NCBI GenBank assembly: GCA_029204225.1
Contig: CM055097.1
Location: 41,892,028-41,956,027, forward strand
Length of the DNA: 64,000 bases
Origin: Diphasiastrum complanatum
Taxonomy: Eukaryota; Streptophyta; Lycopodiopsida; Lycopodiales; Lycopodiaceae
Direction: 5' to 3'
In this document: positions 46,203-58,300 of the stretch, one piece after another
How positions within the stretch are numbered: position 1 is the first letter of the stretch
How the letters are laid out: every line of letters starts with the position of its first letter
Position numbers and translations under genes: made by a program
Notes under the pieces: model-generated
What the model was told of the DNA's origin: nothing
The model's input: the letters and a program-made list of their open reading frames with translations, nothing else
Databases searched by the model: none

Positions 46203-46700
46203 ATGGCATCTATGGATTCCTTTCTATTGAAATCTAGTGAGAGCCTATCTACCTCCAGCTATTCTATTTGGAAGGTTAGAATGGAGTCGATTTTTGTGCT
46301 CCAGGATGTGATGAAGATTGTGCTAGGACTTGAGGAGGAGCCTCAAGAGCTCCAAGAGGTCCAAAAGTACAAAAAGAGAGTTAGGATGGCTCTACATATC
46401 ATAAAGATAAATGTTTCAAATGAATTGTTGTGTGATATTGGCTCATGTACCACATCCAAGGAGGCTTGGGACACATTGGAATCCATCTATAGTGGAAAGG
46501 TGAAAGCATACTTCATAAAGGACAAGCCAAGAGGAAGGGACAAAGAGCAACGTCAACATTTCATGAAGGACAAGTCAAAGGAGGAGAGTTTATAAGAGTC
46601 ATCACAAACATCAACAAGTTGCAAATCCAACAAGAAGTACTTCCTTTATGGTAATAGTGGGCATTCTGCTTCTAATTGTTTCAAGAAGATAAATGATGAT
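46203..46700 (+). pseudogene. Ty1/copia Gag with a damaged zinc knuckle
   Basis: The frame starts MASMDSFLLK at 46,203 and follows the element A Gag pattern: SYSIWKVRMESIFVLQDVMK, ALHIIKINVSNELL and SKEAWDTLESIYS. It lacks the segment between LESIYS and the basic region (KDKPRGRDKEQRQ), an internal deletion. After a stop at 46,593 the same strand encodes YFLYGNSGHSASNC, a zinc knuckle whose first Cys residues are replaced. Leader, primer site and LTR lie upstream in proper order. Confidence 0.88.
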
Positions 46701-47640
46701 AAGGTAGCAAGAGGGACTAGTTGTGGTAATATTTTCAAAATTGATGATAATCCTTATGGAAGTGTGGCCAAGAGGAGCTTGGATCATCTCAAGGAGGAGG
46801 CAAGTGATCTACCTCAATCTATGTTCCAAGATGGTGAAGCCCATGAAGATAGTCCTTTGGCAAAAGCACATGGAGAGTTATTGCCAAGGAGGTCTACTTC
46901 TCATCGATTCTCTTATCTTGTTCATTTGGATGATCTCATTTCATCATGTAGAAGCAGAGATAGTGCTATTTCATGTGACTTCTTGCTTGAAGACTTCAAT
47001 TGGAGGTACCTCTTATCAAAAGTGCTTGATATGAAAATTGCAATAGTTGATACTTTGGGGATCTTTAGATCCATTTTATTTGCCAATATTCCTTTGCACA
47101 TAAGGAGTAAGGATAATACAATTTCAATCAAGAGGACGATGGTAGGATTCTCAAATCTACCAAAATTCCAAGTGTATGATGGAGATTTGCCAAGGGTTGA
47201 GGAGGAGTCTTCTCAACACATGGTTTCAAGGGGATCTTCAACGGGCAAGGCCGAGTCTTTGTGGCTCAAAGTTCATGGTAAAGAGAGGCAAGTTTCAGGT
47301 GGTATTCACTCCAACATATTCTCTCATGCTTCTCTTTCATTACTTCGTACCATCTTGCTTTTATGAGGTTTCTACATCTCATAGTTGGAGTGAGATAATG
47401 ATTGTCTTGAATCATGCCTCTAGTATGGACATATTACTTGTCATTCATGGCTTAGATATGTTTCCAAATTACTTAGAAAGCAAGTGGTTAATTCATCAAG
47501 TGTATGCTCTTGGATCTAGTAAGAGCAAAAATAAGTTTGATACTCATAGTTTGAAAAAAAACATGTTTTTACATGGTTTGAGGAAATTTGTAAGCTTCTC
47601 TTGAGATTAAGTGAAGCATCCAAAGAGGACACTTACATCC
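46701..47640 (+). pseudogene. Unassigned frames downstream of a truncated copia Gag
   Basis: A 200-codon frame at 46,764-47,366 follows the Gag but does not look like copia protease or integrase. It reads as Ser/Leu-rich sequence with HLDDLISSCRSRDS and LPRVEEESSQHMV; a nearby stretch, LSEASKEDTYILEQVFSL at about 47,606-47,660, also looks protein-like. I do not recognise a family. It may be eroded pol, captured host sequence or chance. No Met is required since it would be read within a polyprotein. Confidence 0.3.
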
Positions 47641-47697
47641 TTGAGCAAGTGTTTAGCCTCAAGAAGATCAAGATTGCATTTTATTTTAAGATTAGAT

Positions 47698-48420
47698 CCA
47701 TATGGAGTTTACACACATGATTGTGTTTATCGTCGATGATATAACCTTCGGGTTGCACCATGTAGATGTCTTCTTCGATACTCCATTGAGATATGTTGTA
47801 TGTACATCCATTTGATGTATTTTCAAATCTGCTACAGCGGCAAATGATAGCAAGAGTCGAATAGAAGAATGATTGACTACTGGACTGAAGGTCACAGTGT
47901 AATCGACGTTGTATACCTGAGAAAAACCTATGGCTACTAGTCGTGGCTTTCTTCTGTTGATGCTTCCATCTACAATATTCTTGAATTTGAAAATCCATTT
48001 GCAATCAACTACATTTCTGCTGGCAGGTAATTCGACAATTGTCCACGTCTGGTTCTTGATAAGAGATGAATACTCTTTATCCATAGCTTCTTTTCAGAGA
48101 TCTGAGTTAGGTTGACTGAGTGCCTCTTGGACAGACGTCGGTTCCTGAGCAAGATAGGTTGCAGACTCGTCGATATACCGGTTAGGTGGTCTGCTAATCC
48201 TTAAAGATCTTATGGGTAACACAAGAAGTTGATTATTTCCATCATACTGTAGTTGCTGATTTGCAATATCATCATCTTTTGATCTCTCGTTGATTTGTTG
48301 TTTGTCATGAGTAGAGGAGCTTGGACCTTCAATAAGAATAGTCAACTGGAGAACTAGAAAGTTCAAAGCGTTAGGAGAATCTGATAGGTCGGCTACATGG
48401 AGCATAATCAGTAACAATGA
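47698..48420 (-). pseudogene. Ty1/copia linker and RT 5' part (family K, element II)
   Basis: The minus strand encodes the linker (PTSVQEALSQPNSD, about 48,130) and the first half of RT: MDKEYSSLIKNQTWTIVELP (48,084), CKWIFKFK, YTVTFSPVVNHSSIRLLLSF and QMDVHTTYLNG, ending with HVCKLH... at 47,698. A frameshift lies near 47,780. The second half of RT is at 42,461 and below, across the 5.2-kb insertion. Upstream integrase and Gag are absent beyond about 48,420. Confidence 0.88.
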
Positions 48421-48962
<542 letters not shown>

Positions 48963-49397
48963 CAACGAAGGATCGAACATCTGAGTGAAAATGATAAGAT
49001 GGAGGGGAATCAATGAATGATCAAGCATCTGTGTGAAAGGGATAGGATGGAGGGAGACATTTAGTGGTGAGAATCGCAAGCAAGGAGGAATAAAGTAGTG
49101 GTAGCATTAGTATTGGTGTTTGTTATCTTTTAGGCGGATCAATATGGTGGCATTTTAATTTTTCTCTCAATGCTCTGATGTGGCTGCTTTGCTTCTCTCT
49201 CAAGCCTCTCACCTATTGGTGTTGGCATTTTCATATCTCATCTTCCTGAGAGGACTCATTAGTCCATCAAGAGGTTTGTTTATCATGCGTATGTTTAGAG
49301 AGCCTGGTAGGGTCCAGTGGGGGTCAATCTTGGTTACTACTAGACTCACTTCTTGGAGATGGATGTAGCAAGTGACTTGATTTTGCCATTGTACCTA

Positions 49398-50572
49398 TCT
49401 TGGATTTATCTCCTTTACTCTCCTAAATCCTATGTTAATCTTCCTCCATTCATGCTGCTACATTTTAACTCATGTTGCTGCACAGTCTACATATTTACAT
49501 GTAAAATAAGACAGATGAAAAATGCGTCTGTCTGCATAAATAAAAGTAAATTTCCACAGGCAAAAAAGATGACAGTGTGTTTTTACACGTGATTTGAAAT
49601 AGGCGAAAAGGACGACACTGCCCTACAAATGCCAAAGGTGTCCTAACGAAAAAACGAAGGTACCCTGTAAATCAAATCTTAAGGCATTTGTCAGATTATT
49701 GCATTTTTCACATCTTCACCAACGTTCATTTGTCAAATTGTCGCATTTTTCGCATCTTCACCAACGTTCATTTCGCATCTTCACCAACGTCCCATGCATT
49801 GTGCAAAGAGATTTGACAACGACAACAGCCACCTACGATCTCTCATAGACAACACATCCACTTTGTACTTTCTTCATCTGCACACCTGAAACATTATGTA
49901 TATATTGGATACCATCTGCGTATTTATCAAGCAAGTGTGTGTGAAAAATATAGCAAACATCAAAAGCTTATCAGAGATAGACGAAGTAAATGCTTTCGTG
50001 CATCGATTCTTTGTATTGTCAATAATAGGTTTATTTCTTTTTCAGATTGGATTAGCTTTGTGATGCACGCGGTTTCGTCCGCTATTGTCTTGTGCTCACC
50101 TACATTATTGACCTGTATATTTTGCTATACTTAATCTGATACAGCTCTGTTTGTTCTGCATTCAGATTTGTGTCAATTTTGCAATGCTTTTCTACATTCT
50201 GTCTGACTATCTTATTGCTTAATCTGGTAGTCTGTTCTTAGCGAATTATTATTAGTCTTGTCTTTCTTGACTAATTCGCGACTGATTATCAGTCTAGCTC
50301 AGTCTAGCTCTTCGCGACTGATAATTTGTCTAGCTGTTTGTGACAAATTATTTTTCTGATGTTTTGATGCTCAATGTTTGGCTACGTAATCAGATCGAAC
50401 ATGATTTCTATCACTAATGTTCTGTTCGAGTCTGATAAGCATAGTCATGCTTAGGGAAAGAGTGAGATAGCTCATTCTGCTGCGCACGAACACTTTTCGT
50501 TCGAGTTTGTTTCTTTTTTGAGTTTCTAGTTGGCTCCTTTTCGTGTTCATTTCTTTTCGAGCTATTTTTCGT
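49398..50572 (+). repeat. 5' LTR of element III, 3' end clipped
   Basis: It aligns with 51,878-53,045 from ACTCTCCTAAATCCTATGTTA to CGAGCTATTTTTCGT. The start is inferred by alignment because the TG is mutated. It contains the GCGAAAAAG/TTTTTCGC words and a TATATATTGGATACCATCT promoter-like block near 49,900. Confidence 0.85.
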
Positions 50573-51877
50573 GGGACAGAGATTATTTCTCTCTGATCAA
50601 GAACCAGACATGGTCATTAGTCAAAGCTCCTATTGACTACAATATCATTGATTGCAAATGGATCTTCAAGATCAAGTATAATGCCAATGGAACAATTGAT
50701 CGAAGGAAGGCAAGACTGGTAGCACGAGTATTCACTCAGATCCCCAACGTCGACTACAGTGAGACTTTCAGTCCAGTAGTCAAACATTCGTCGATCCGAG
50801 CCCTCCTATCATATGTTGCAGTTGTCAACCTCAAAGTGCATCAACTTGATGTACAAACAGCTTATCTAAATGCAGTTATACAAGAAAACATCTACATGAT
50901 CCAGCCCGAAGGATACGTTCCGGAAGGTATGAAGAATCATGTCTGTAAACACCATAAGACACTCTACGGCTTGAAACAGTCTGCCAAAGCTTGGTTTTAG
51001 AGGATCAACACATTCCTCATCGAACAAGGTTTCCAACCAAGCACTGCTGATTGCAACGTCTATTCCAAGTCGCTGCAACAATCCTTCATTATGATCACCT
51101 TGTACGTGGATGATACGATGTTTTTCAGCAACAATACCAATTTGGTTAAGGATTCTAAGCAAATGTTGTTTTCAGAGTTCGACATGACTGATCTGGGTGA
51201 AGCTCACTTCTGTCTGGGCATTCAGATCCATAGAGACAGAGCGAGACGACTGATGTATATCACTCAACAAAGGTATCCTCACAATGTTCTTAACATATAT
51301 AATCTAATGAATTGTAAGTTAGCTCACTCACCGATGGATCTAGGCCTGCATTTGTTAAAGGACCAATGTTCCCAGACCAAGCATGAAGAGGAGCAGATGA
51401 GAGAGTATCCTTATCGATCGATACTTGGATCTCTCATGCACACAATGTTCTATACAAGACATGACATCTCTTTTGCAGTAAGCTCACTCAACCAATATAT
51501 GGCTAATCCTGACATTACCCATTGGAAGGCTCTCATAAGAGTCCTGAGATATATTCGAACTACCATGGACCAGTGCATCTGCTATGAAGAAGTCAACAAC
51601 GACAATCTTCATCAGCTCAGTGGATATTCTGATGCAAGCTAGGGAGGAGATGCAGACAATCGTAAGTCCACATCTGGATTTACATTGCACATTGAAATCA
51701 GATATCACTACATCAAGGGCAAGGTTCTCAACAAGGAGGTAAGCTTAACGTACTGTAGAACGTAGGACATGGTTGCAAAAATATTCATGAAGGCATTAAG
51801 TGTTAATGCACACAACAAGTTTTGTGCATTCCTTAGTCTGAAGATCAAGGCATTCACAGATCCAAATTAAGGGGGGG
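50573..51877 (+). pseudogene. Ty1/copia RT and RNase H of element III
   Basis: The + strand encodes YFSLIKNQTWSLVKAP, CKWIFKIKYNANG, ETFSPVVKHSS, QLDVQTAYLNA and YGLKQSAKAWF, then a TAG at 50,998-51,000 where Gln is expected. RT continues with ITLYVDDTMFFSNNTN (catalytic box intact, about 51,110), FDMTDLGEAHFCLGIQIHRD and GSLMHTMFYTRHDISFAVS, to RNase H where TAG replaces Trp at 51,640-51,642 (YSDAS*GG). A deletion in RNase H near 51,700 joins STSGFTLH to a late C-terminal part. The polypurine tract AATTAAGGGGGGG ends at 51,877. It has three stops. Confidence 0.9.
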
Positions 51878-53045
51878 TGTTGAATTTATCTTTTTACTCT
51901 CCTAAATCCTATGTTAATCTGTCTCCATTCATGCTGTTGCATTTTTACTTATGTTGTCGCACAGTCTGCATATTTACATGTAAAATAAGACAGGCAAAAA
52001 ATGCGACCGTCTGCATAAATACAAGTAAATTTCCACAGGCAAAAAAGACGACATTGTGGTTTTACATGTGATTTGTGACAGGCGAAAAAGGCGACACTGC
52101 TCTACAAATGCCAAAGGTGCCCTAATGGAAAAGCGAAGGTACCCTGTAAATCAAATCTTAAGGCATTTGTCAGATTGTCGTATTTTTCGCATCTTCACCA
52201 ACGTTCATTTCAGCGAAGGCTGATGTTGCGGCCTTTTCACGCTCATCCCATGCACTGTGCAAACAGATTTGACAACGACAGCAGCCACCCACGATCTCCC
52301 ACAGACAGCACATCCACTTTGCACTTTTTTCATTTGCACACCTGTAACATTATGTATATATTGGATACCATCTACGTATTTATCAAGCAAGTGTGTGTGA
52401 AAAATATAGCAAGCATCAGAAGCTTATGAGAGATAGACGAAGTAGATGCTTTCGCACGTCGATTCTTTGTATTGTCAGTAATATGTTTATTCCTTTTTTA
52501 GATTGGATTAGCTTAGTGATGCACGTGGTTTCGTCCGCTATTGTCTTGTGCTCATCTGCATTATTGACCTGTATATTTCGCCATACTTAATCTGATACAG
52601 CTCGATTTGTTCTGCGTTCAGATTTGTGTCAATTTTGCAATGCTTTTCTACATTCTGTCTGACTCTCTTATTGCTTAATCTGGTAGTCTGTTCTTAGCGA
52701 ATTATTATTAGTCTTGCCTTTCTCGACTAATTCGCGACTGATTATCAGTCTAGCTCAGTCTAGCTCTTCGCGAATGATTCGCGACTGATAATTTGTCTAG
52801 CTGTTCGCGACACATTATTTTTCTGATATTTTAATGTTTAATGTTTGGCTACGTAATCAAATCAAACATGATTTCTATCACTAATGTTCTATTTGAGTCT
52901 GATAGGCGTAGTCATGCTTAGGGAAAGAGTGAGATAGCTCATTCCGCTGCGCACGAACACTTTCCATTCGAGTTCGTTTCTTTTTTGAGTTTCGAGTTCC
53001 TTTTCGTGTTCGTTTCTTTTCGAGCTATTTTTCGTTCTTCACACA
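51878..53045 (+). repeat. 3' LTR of element III (1,168 bp)
   Basis: It starts TGTTGAATTTATC directly after a G-rich polypurine tract and ends TTCTTCACACA. These ends match, inverted, those of element II at 41,326 and 40,180. It is the most complete family K LTR in the window. Confidence 0.9.
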
Positions 53046-53189
53046 CATCCCCCTCTTTCCCAACAACCTAGACTTGGGATTATCATGTAGCCTTATGTTA
53101 ACTTTGGGGCAAATTAGATTTTATTCTCATTAGTTACAAATAGAGACTAGACACTTTCAAGTCTGATGCTAAATAACACATAGGGGGTA

Positions 53190-53680
53190 TGTACCTAGAG
53201 TACACCCCCCAACTCCCCTCCCGATTTTCGGCCGCTCTGGCCACTGGCGCCTGGGAGCAGATGTCAAAATCGGCTCTTGGATCCCGGGCACCGACTCCCT
53301 GAGATGCACTAAAGCGCCACGTGTCAGCCTATAGAAATCCCATAAGCGAAAGAGGGAGTTTTCCAGTGGGCCGTACAAGTGGAAACCCCCCATTGCCTTG
53401 CATGTGAATGCCCTGGTACGGTGTCGGGGTTGGGGTACAGCCCCGTGCGCATGCATAAAAGCATGTGCGCAATGTATTCCCAGCCCACTTTCAAGATGTT
53501 CTTCAGGAAGATAAGATTTGTTGTGGAGGGAAGACCTCCCTCGAAGGCGTTCGGCCCTGGGAGGGGCCACTACCTGAGGGTGAGAGCCTGAGGGCGTGTG
53601 CCCGAGCAAGCGAAATGCCCGAGAGGAAGAGGGCCTTCCCCTGTGTAATCCCAATGTGCGAAGGTGGACGGTTTTTTTTC
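53190..53680. other. GC-rich island, unassigned
   Basis: Base composition changes sharply from AT-rich to GC-rich, with runs such as CACCCCCCAACTCCCCTCCC and GGGGTTGGGGTACAGCCCC. Open frames on both strands here follow from the scarcity of AT-rich stop codons and show no domain. It could be part of another LTR, a short non-autonomous element, or a captured host promoter. Confidence 0.45.
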
Positions 53681-53849
53681 TCTCTCAGGTTTTTCGTACA
53701 GCTGTACGGGCGTATGATCACACGTGTGAACTTGGTGAACTTGGACAATTTGTTTTGTTTTTTTGTGATTTTTTTTCACATTCTATTTTTTTTCCGCATT
53801 TCTAGGGCAAATTTTTTTACATTTTTGTCAATTTTGCTGTTTGTTGGAA

Positions 53850-53954
53850 TGTGCATGTGGACAGTCAATAACACGCTACCACATAACACATGAACATTTT
53901 ACCATAAAGGTGCATGTGCTATGTGGCAGTCCGTCATTGGCGTCCACATGCACA
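53850..53954. repeat. Small inverted repeat, about 42-bp arms
   Basis: TGTGCATGTGGACAGTCAAT and following bases at 53,850-53,892 are the imperfect reverse complement of 53,913-53,954 (about 80%), with a 20-bp spacer. A third partial copy, CATGTGCTATGTGTCAACAT, lies at 53,971-53,990. It looks like a MITE-type or foldback remnant. Confidence 0.75.
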
Positions 53955-53990
53955 TTTCACTAAAAAAAACTCATGTGCTATGTGTCAACA

Positions 53991-55364
53991 TTTGATTGGC
54001 TGATTATAAAAAAAAAAAGTCACAAAAAATCACTAGTTGTACAATCCACATTGAACATCGTGTGTGAGAAGGTCATGAAAAGATGGTTCGAAAATACAAA
54101 GTGGGAAGATCATGGGAAGATGGTTCCAAAATACAAAGGAAACCTAGCACTTGGCATTAGCTTTTAAAATATAAGCAGTTCATTCATTAGTGCCATCCAA
54201 AGTTTCTTTGGTATCAAGTTTGGAGCCTCCGTTGCAAACGAAGAAGCATTCATTAGTGCCAGGGGCTGATCGATGGCGGCTTTGTGGACGAGGGCGAGCG
54301 GCTGCTGAAGGATTGATGTTCCTCTTCAAAACCGATGGGGTCTGAAAATCAAGGCAGATACAAAGTTTTGAAGTTTTGGGGAAAATTTAAAAACCCCTGA
54401 CCTGACGCAGCAAGTTTTCTGAGAATCATAGAACAAAATTCTGCTAGTTTTTCAAATCCGACGCAGGATTGAGGATTGAGGATTGAGGTTGAAACTCCGG
54501 TTCTCCATTGCGCTGCTAGCCGCGACGCCGCGACGCTCCAGAGAGCCACCAAATGATGGATTGACAAGAGCGATAGGATCAACGATGAACCTGCGCTACA
54601 ATACCAGTATTTTCAGCCTGTCCAGTTGAGAAGGAAGCACGTTTGACACAAAGATAGCAAGATACAGCCATAGGGAAGACCAACGCCCCATCTACGACCT
54701 GATCAAAGCTGGTTTGTTCTCCTGGACTTGCAAGCTACTGCTCTCTACAATTGATTGAGTTGCTCAGGTACCGTTCTTCATTGGAAATTGAGTTGCTCAG
54801 GAACGTCCCCCATCTGCTATGCAAACTAAGACACTGCATGTCCATAGCAAACACAGCCCTCCTTCATCAGATCTTTGCATGCATGCGGACAGAATCGATC
54901 TTCCTTTGGTGTCAACCACGTTAGTTTTCTGTCAGTGGCAGTAGTATTCATAGACAGATTGAATCTTGCTTTTTGCGCTGGTGATCAACGGTGGTTCAGA
55001 CCTCAGTTCAGACCTGTCATGAGGTTTCTAGTCTGTGAAGACGACTGAATTATAACTTACCAGTGCTGGTTGCCCTACCAAGTCGTGCATCACTCCACGC
55101 ACCTAGCTTCCATTCCAATCAGGATCGATTCAGACATCTCTCTGATTACCAACAACCAGCAACTGCGCCCTGCCTTGTTTCATCAAGCGAGAAAATTATC
55201 AAGGGGTGAAAACGCTGGTTTGCAGAAAGGAAAAGAGCGAACTGTCAAAGACTAAACAGATTGGTTGCCGAAAACTCTGTTGGTGAGCGCTTGAAGTTGG
55301 CGCAAGTTTTTTGATTTTTTCAGCTCAAAGGAACGGATCTACAAAGCATCAATAGTCAATTCAT
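53991..55364. other. Noncoding stretch upstream of the LINE frame
   Basis: No domain is visible. The part nearest 55,365 is probably the LINE 5' untranslated region; where it begins cannot be told. TTCATTAGTGCCA occurs twice, at about 54,183 and 54,250, as a short direct repeat. Confidence 0.4.
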
Positions 55365-58300
55365 GTGAGACAACAATTTCAAAGACTGCTATTTGGGGCA
55401 TCTCAAGTATTTTCAATGGATGATGGCAATGAGGACATTCGCACTATGGATCAAAGTGCAAATCAACACAAAAAGAGACCTGCTTCACCATCTCTTCCAT
55501 CCCCACCTGCCTCTAATCGTCCTCGCCATGAATCACCTATTGTTGCATCTCTTCCTTCGCTTGCACCGTATTGTCCCCCACATATTTGTTCTCCTGTTTC
55601 TTCTTCTCCTTCGTCATCCTCGCAGAATCCTATACCTCATCCCTCCCGTGTTCCTTGTCCAGGATGCGGACATTTATATATGCAGGTTGCAGGCCTTTCC
55701 TGGCATCAAAATGCTTGTACTGTCTTCCAACAACGAGCTTCCCTTTTAGAATCTCTCCAAACCCCTCATCCTACTCCACTTTCTCCTCCCGACTCAAGTT
55801 GGGCTCGCAATCTTGATATTTTGGGCTCCTTTTATCTTGGTTTTCCTCGACCACGCCTTTTTGCCCGCATTCCTATGGCCCTTCGCCTTGACGTTCAAAA
55901 AGCTCTTCGACTACCTTTGACTCGTTTAGCTACCAACCCTTCTGATATCGCGGCTTGGCATATTTTTTTGCTCTTTCCCCTTTAGTGTTTGCCTCTTCCT
56001 CCTAGAGGTGGTGAAGCAGGTCATCGGGAAACATGTAACATAATTCGGCGTTTCATGTCAGGTGATTGGGAAAATTTACAAGAGGAAGTTTTTCTTCGTT
56101 GCAATGCACTTGCAGCAAAACGGGGTTTAATTCAGGCTCCGACTCGGGATCCATTCCTATTCATAGTCGTCTACGTCGTCGTGTTTTGCTTGGACAAGCT
56201 GGTGAATTTTCTCGGGCTGCACACGCTCTTGCTTCATCAATTTTAGCAACACCTTCTTCTACAACTATTCAGGCATTGGAACAACTTCATCCCCATGCTA
56301 ATGATACTCTTCCTTTATTTGTGTTGACTTTCAGCCTGACTCCGACCTTCAACTTGCAGAAGCTCATTTTATAAAAGCTTTTCTGCGTAGTCCTCACCTC
56401 TCAGCTGGTGGACCTTCAGGAATGGTTTTGGAACATCTACGTGATTGTTTTTCATCAGAAGATTCTGCTAGTGGCCTTGATCTTCTCTTCAAGGTGTGCT
56501 CTTTCATTGCATCTGGGCAAATCCCGCCTTCAGTTGCTCATTTTTTAGGTGCTGCTCGTCTTTTAGCTTTGGATAAAGCTTATGGTGGTGTGCGTCCAAT
56601 TGCAGTGGGGGAATGTATATACAGGTTAGTGGCAAGGGCACTCTGTTTCCAATTTCGAGAAGCATTTCATGCTCATCTTTTTCCATTTCAATTTGGGTGT
56701 GCTACTCCTGGCGGTTGTGAGATAGTCGTTCATGCTTTACACGCTATTTTGGATATTTATCCTGACTGGGTAGTATTGCAAGTTGATGTTGCTAATGCTT
56801 TTAACTCGATTTCTCCGGCGACTATCTTTCAAGAACTTCGTGGTGCTCAGGATACACTTGCCATGCTCATTCCTTTTGTGCGGAGCTTCTATTCAAAAAG
56901 TTCTCCTTTATAATTTAGTCATGCTTCTCGTGCTGGTGATGTTACCGTCATTTCTTCTGCTGAAAGAACTCGACAAGGGGATCCCTTGGGTGGTCCTCTC
57001 TTTGCTTTGGCACATTATCGCGCATTGCGTACTACAACTACAACTTTTTCGTCTTGTCTATTCCCCTCTATTGCAGATGATACTCATATTGTGGGGCCTG
57101 CAAGTGAAGTCGTCCCCGCTTTTTTGCATTTCTCAGCTCAACTTTCTTCTATTGGGCTTACAGTGAACAAGGATAACTGCGTTGCTTGGTGCCCAAAAGG
57201 CCTTCCAGCAGATGAAGGTTTCATTACTCCTCAGCTTGGGATTAAGGCATTGAGTGTTCCCATTGGTTCTTCTGGATATGTCAATTCATTTATGCGGAAA
57301 GCTCTAGATGGATTTGCTCGACATGCTGATATGTTGCCAAAGCTTGGAAATTCTCAAGTTGCATTTGGAATTTTCACTCAGTGCTTTGCTCAACATCCTA
57401 GCTATCTTCTACGTTGTGTATCTCCTTTACTTGATATAATATTCTTACTTCAGGATTTTGATGATACTTTACTGGGTGTATTTGGTCACCTTTTGGGGCC
57501 AGGATCCTTTGACCCTTGTGAAGGTCAGTTTTCTAAGCGGCAAATTTCTCTTCCTACCTCCTATGGTGGTGTTGGCCTAGTATCTACTGCTTGCATTGCA
57601 CCAACTACTTTTCTCGGAAGTTGGGCTCTTGTTGCCTTTGCACTAGTCTCCAGGTTTCAGCAGGGTAACCAGCCTCTTCTTCTTGATATGGTGGCTCATG
57701 TGGAGACTGGCAATCTTGCTTTTCAACAAGCTCTACGCATTGCTCCACCACTTGTACAGCCTTTTGTGCCTCCCTTTGAATCTTTGGTGGCAAATCAACA
57801 ACGAGTTTTTCAGAAGACTACTATGGAGCATCTTCACTCTTATTCCTTCAGTCAACTTATCAAAGATTCACCTTCTGATGCAGTTCGAGCTCGTCTTCTT
57901 TCTTGTGCCGGTCCAGGTGCAGGGGCTTGGGTGGTTGCACGTCCAATTCTTCCACTATTGCGACTCAACAATGACTTGTTTATAACTGCCCTTCGAACCA
58001 GATTGGGACTTCCACATCCATTGTTAATTGGTATCTGTAAGTGTTCATGCGGGCATGTGTTGGATTCCTTGGGTACTCATCTTATGCGATGCCCCTCAGG
58101 TGGAGAACGTATTGTTTCACATGATTTCATTCGTGATGCTCTTGCTGCTATTGCTCATGATAGTGGCTTTCATGTTGTTCGAGAACAGACACACATTTTA
58201 CTAGGGCCTTCTTCACAATCTACCCGATGACGAGTTGACCTTGTTCTCTCGCGTGATGAAATTCGTACTCTAGGAGATTTTTGTAATTGCTAATCCCTCT

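Larger units (their letters stand above)
42462..47697. mobile_element. 5.2-kb insertion splitting element II reverse transcriptase
   Basis: The two halves of the family K RT end at 42,461 and resume at 47,698; comparison with element I shows only about 7 bp lost between them. The insert holds a putative LTR (43,119-44,001), a copia LTR with primer site (44,655-45,491), a Gag frame and an unassigned frame. Because it is composite, more than one event is involved. No terminal LTR pair brackets the whole insert. Confidence 0.8.
49398..53045 (+). mobile_element. Copia family K, element III: two LTRs around a deleted interior
   Basis: Two direct LTRs (49,398-50,572 and 51,878-53,045) flank only about 1.3 kb holding RT and RNase H. 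Gag, protease, integrase, the primer site and the last few bases of the 5' LTR have been removed in one deletion ending at 50,572/50,573. Such an element could only move, if at all, with proteins from a complete relative. I did not find matching 5-bp duplications at the two ends. Confidence 0.85.

Noticed and set aside
53169-53893. Several overlapping frames of 70-161 codons on both strands
   Set aside because: They follow from the high GC content and few stops; none shows a domain or codon pattern.
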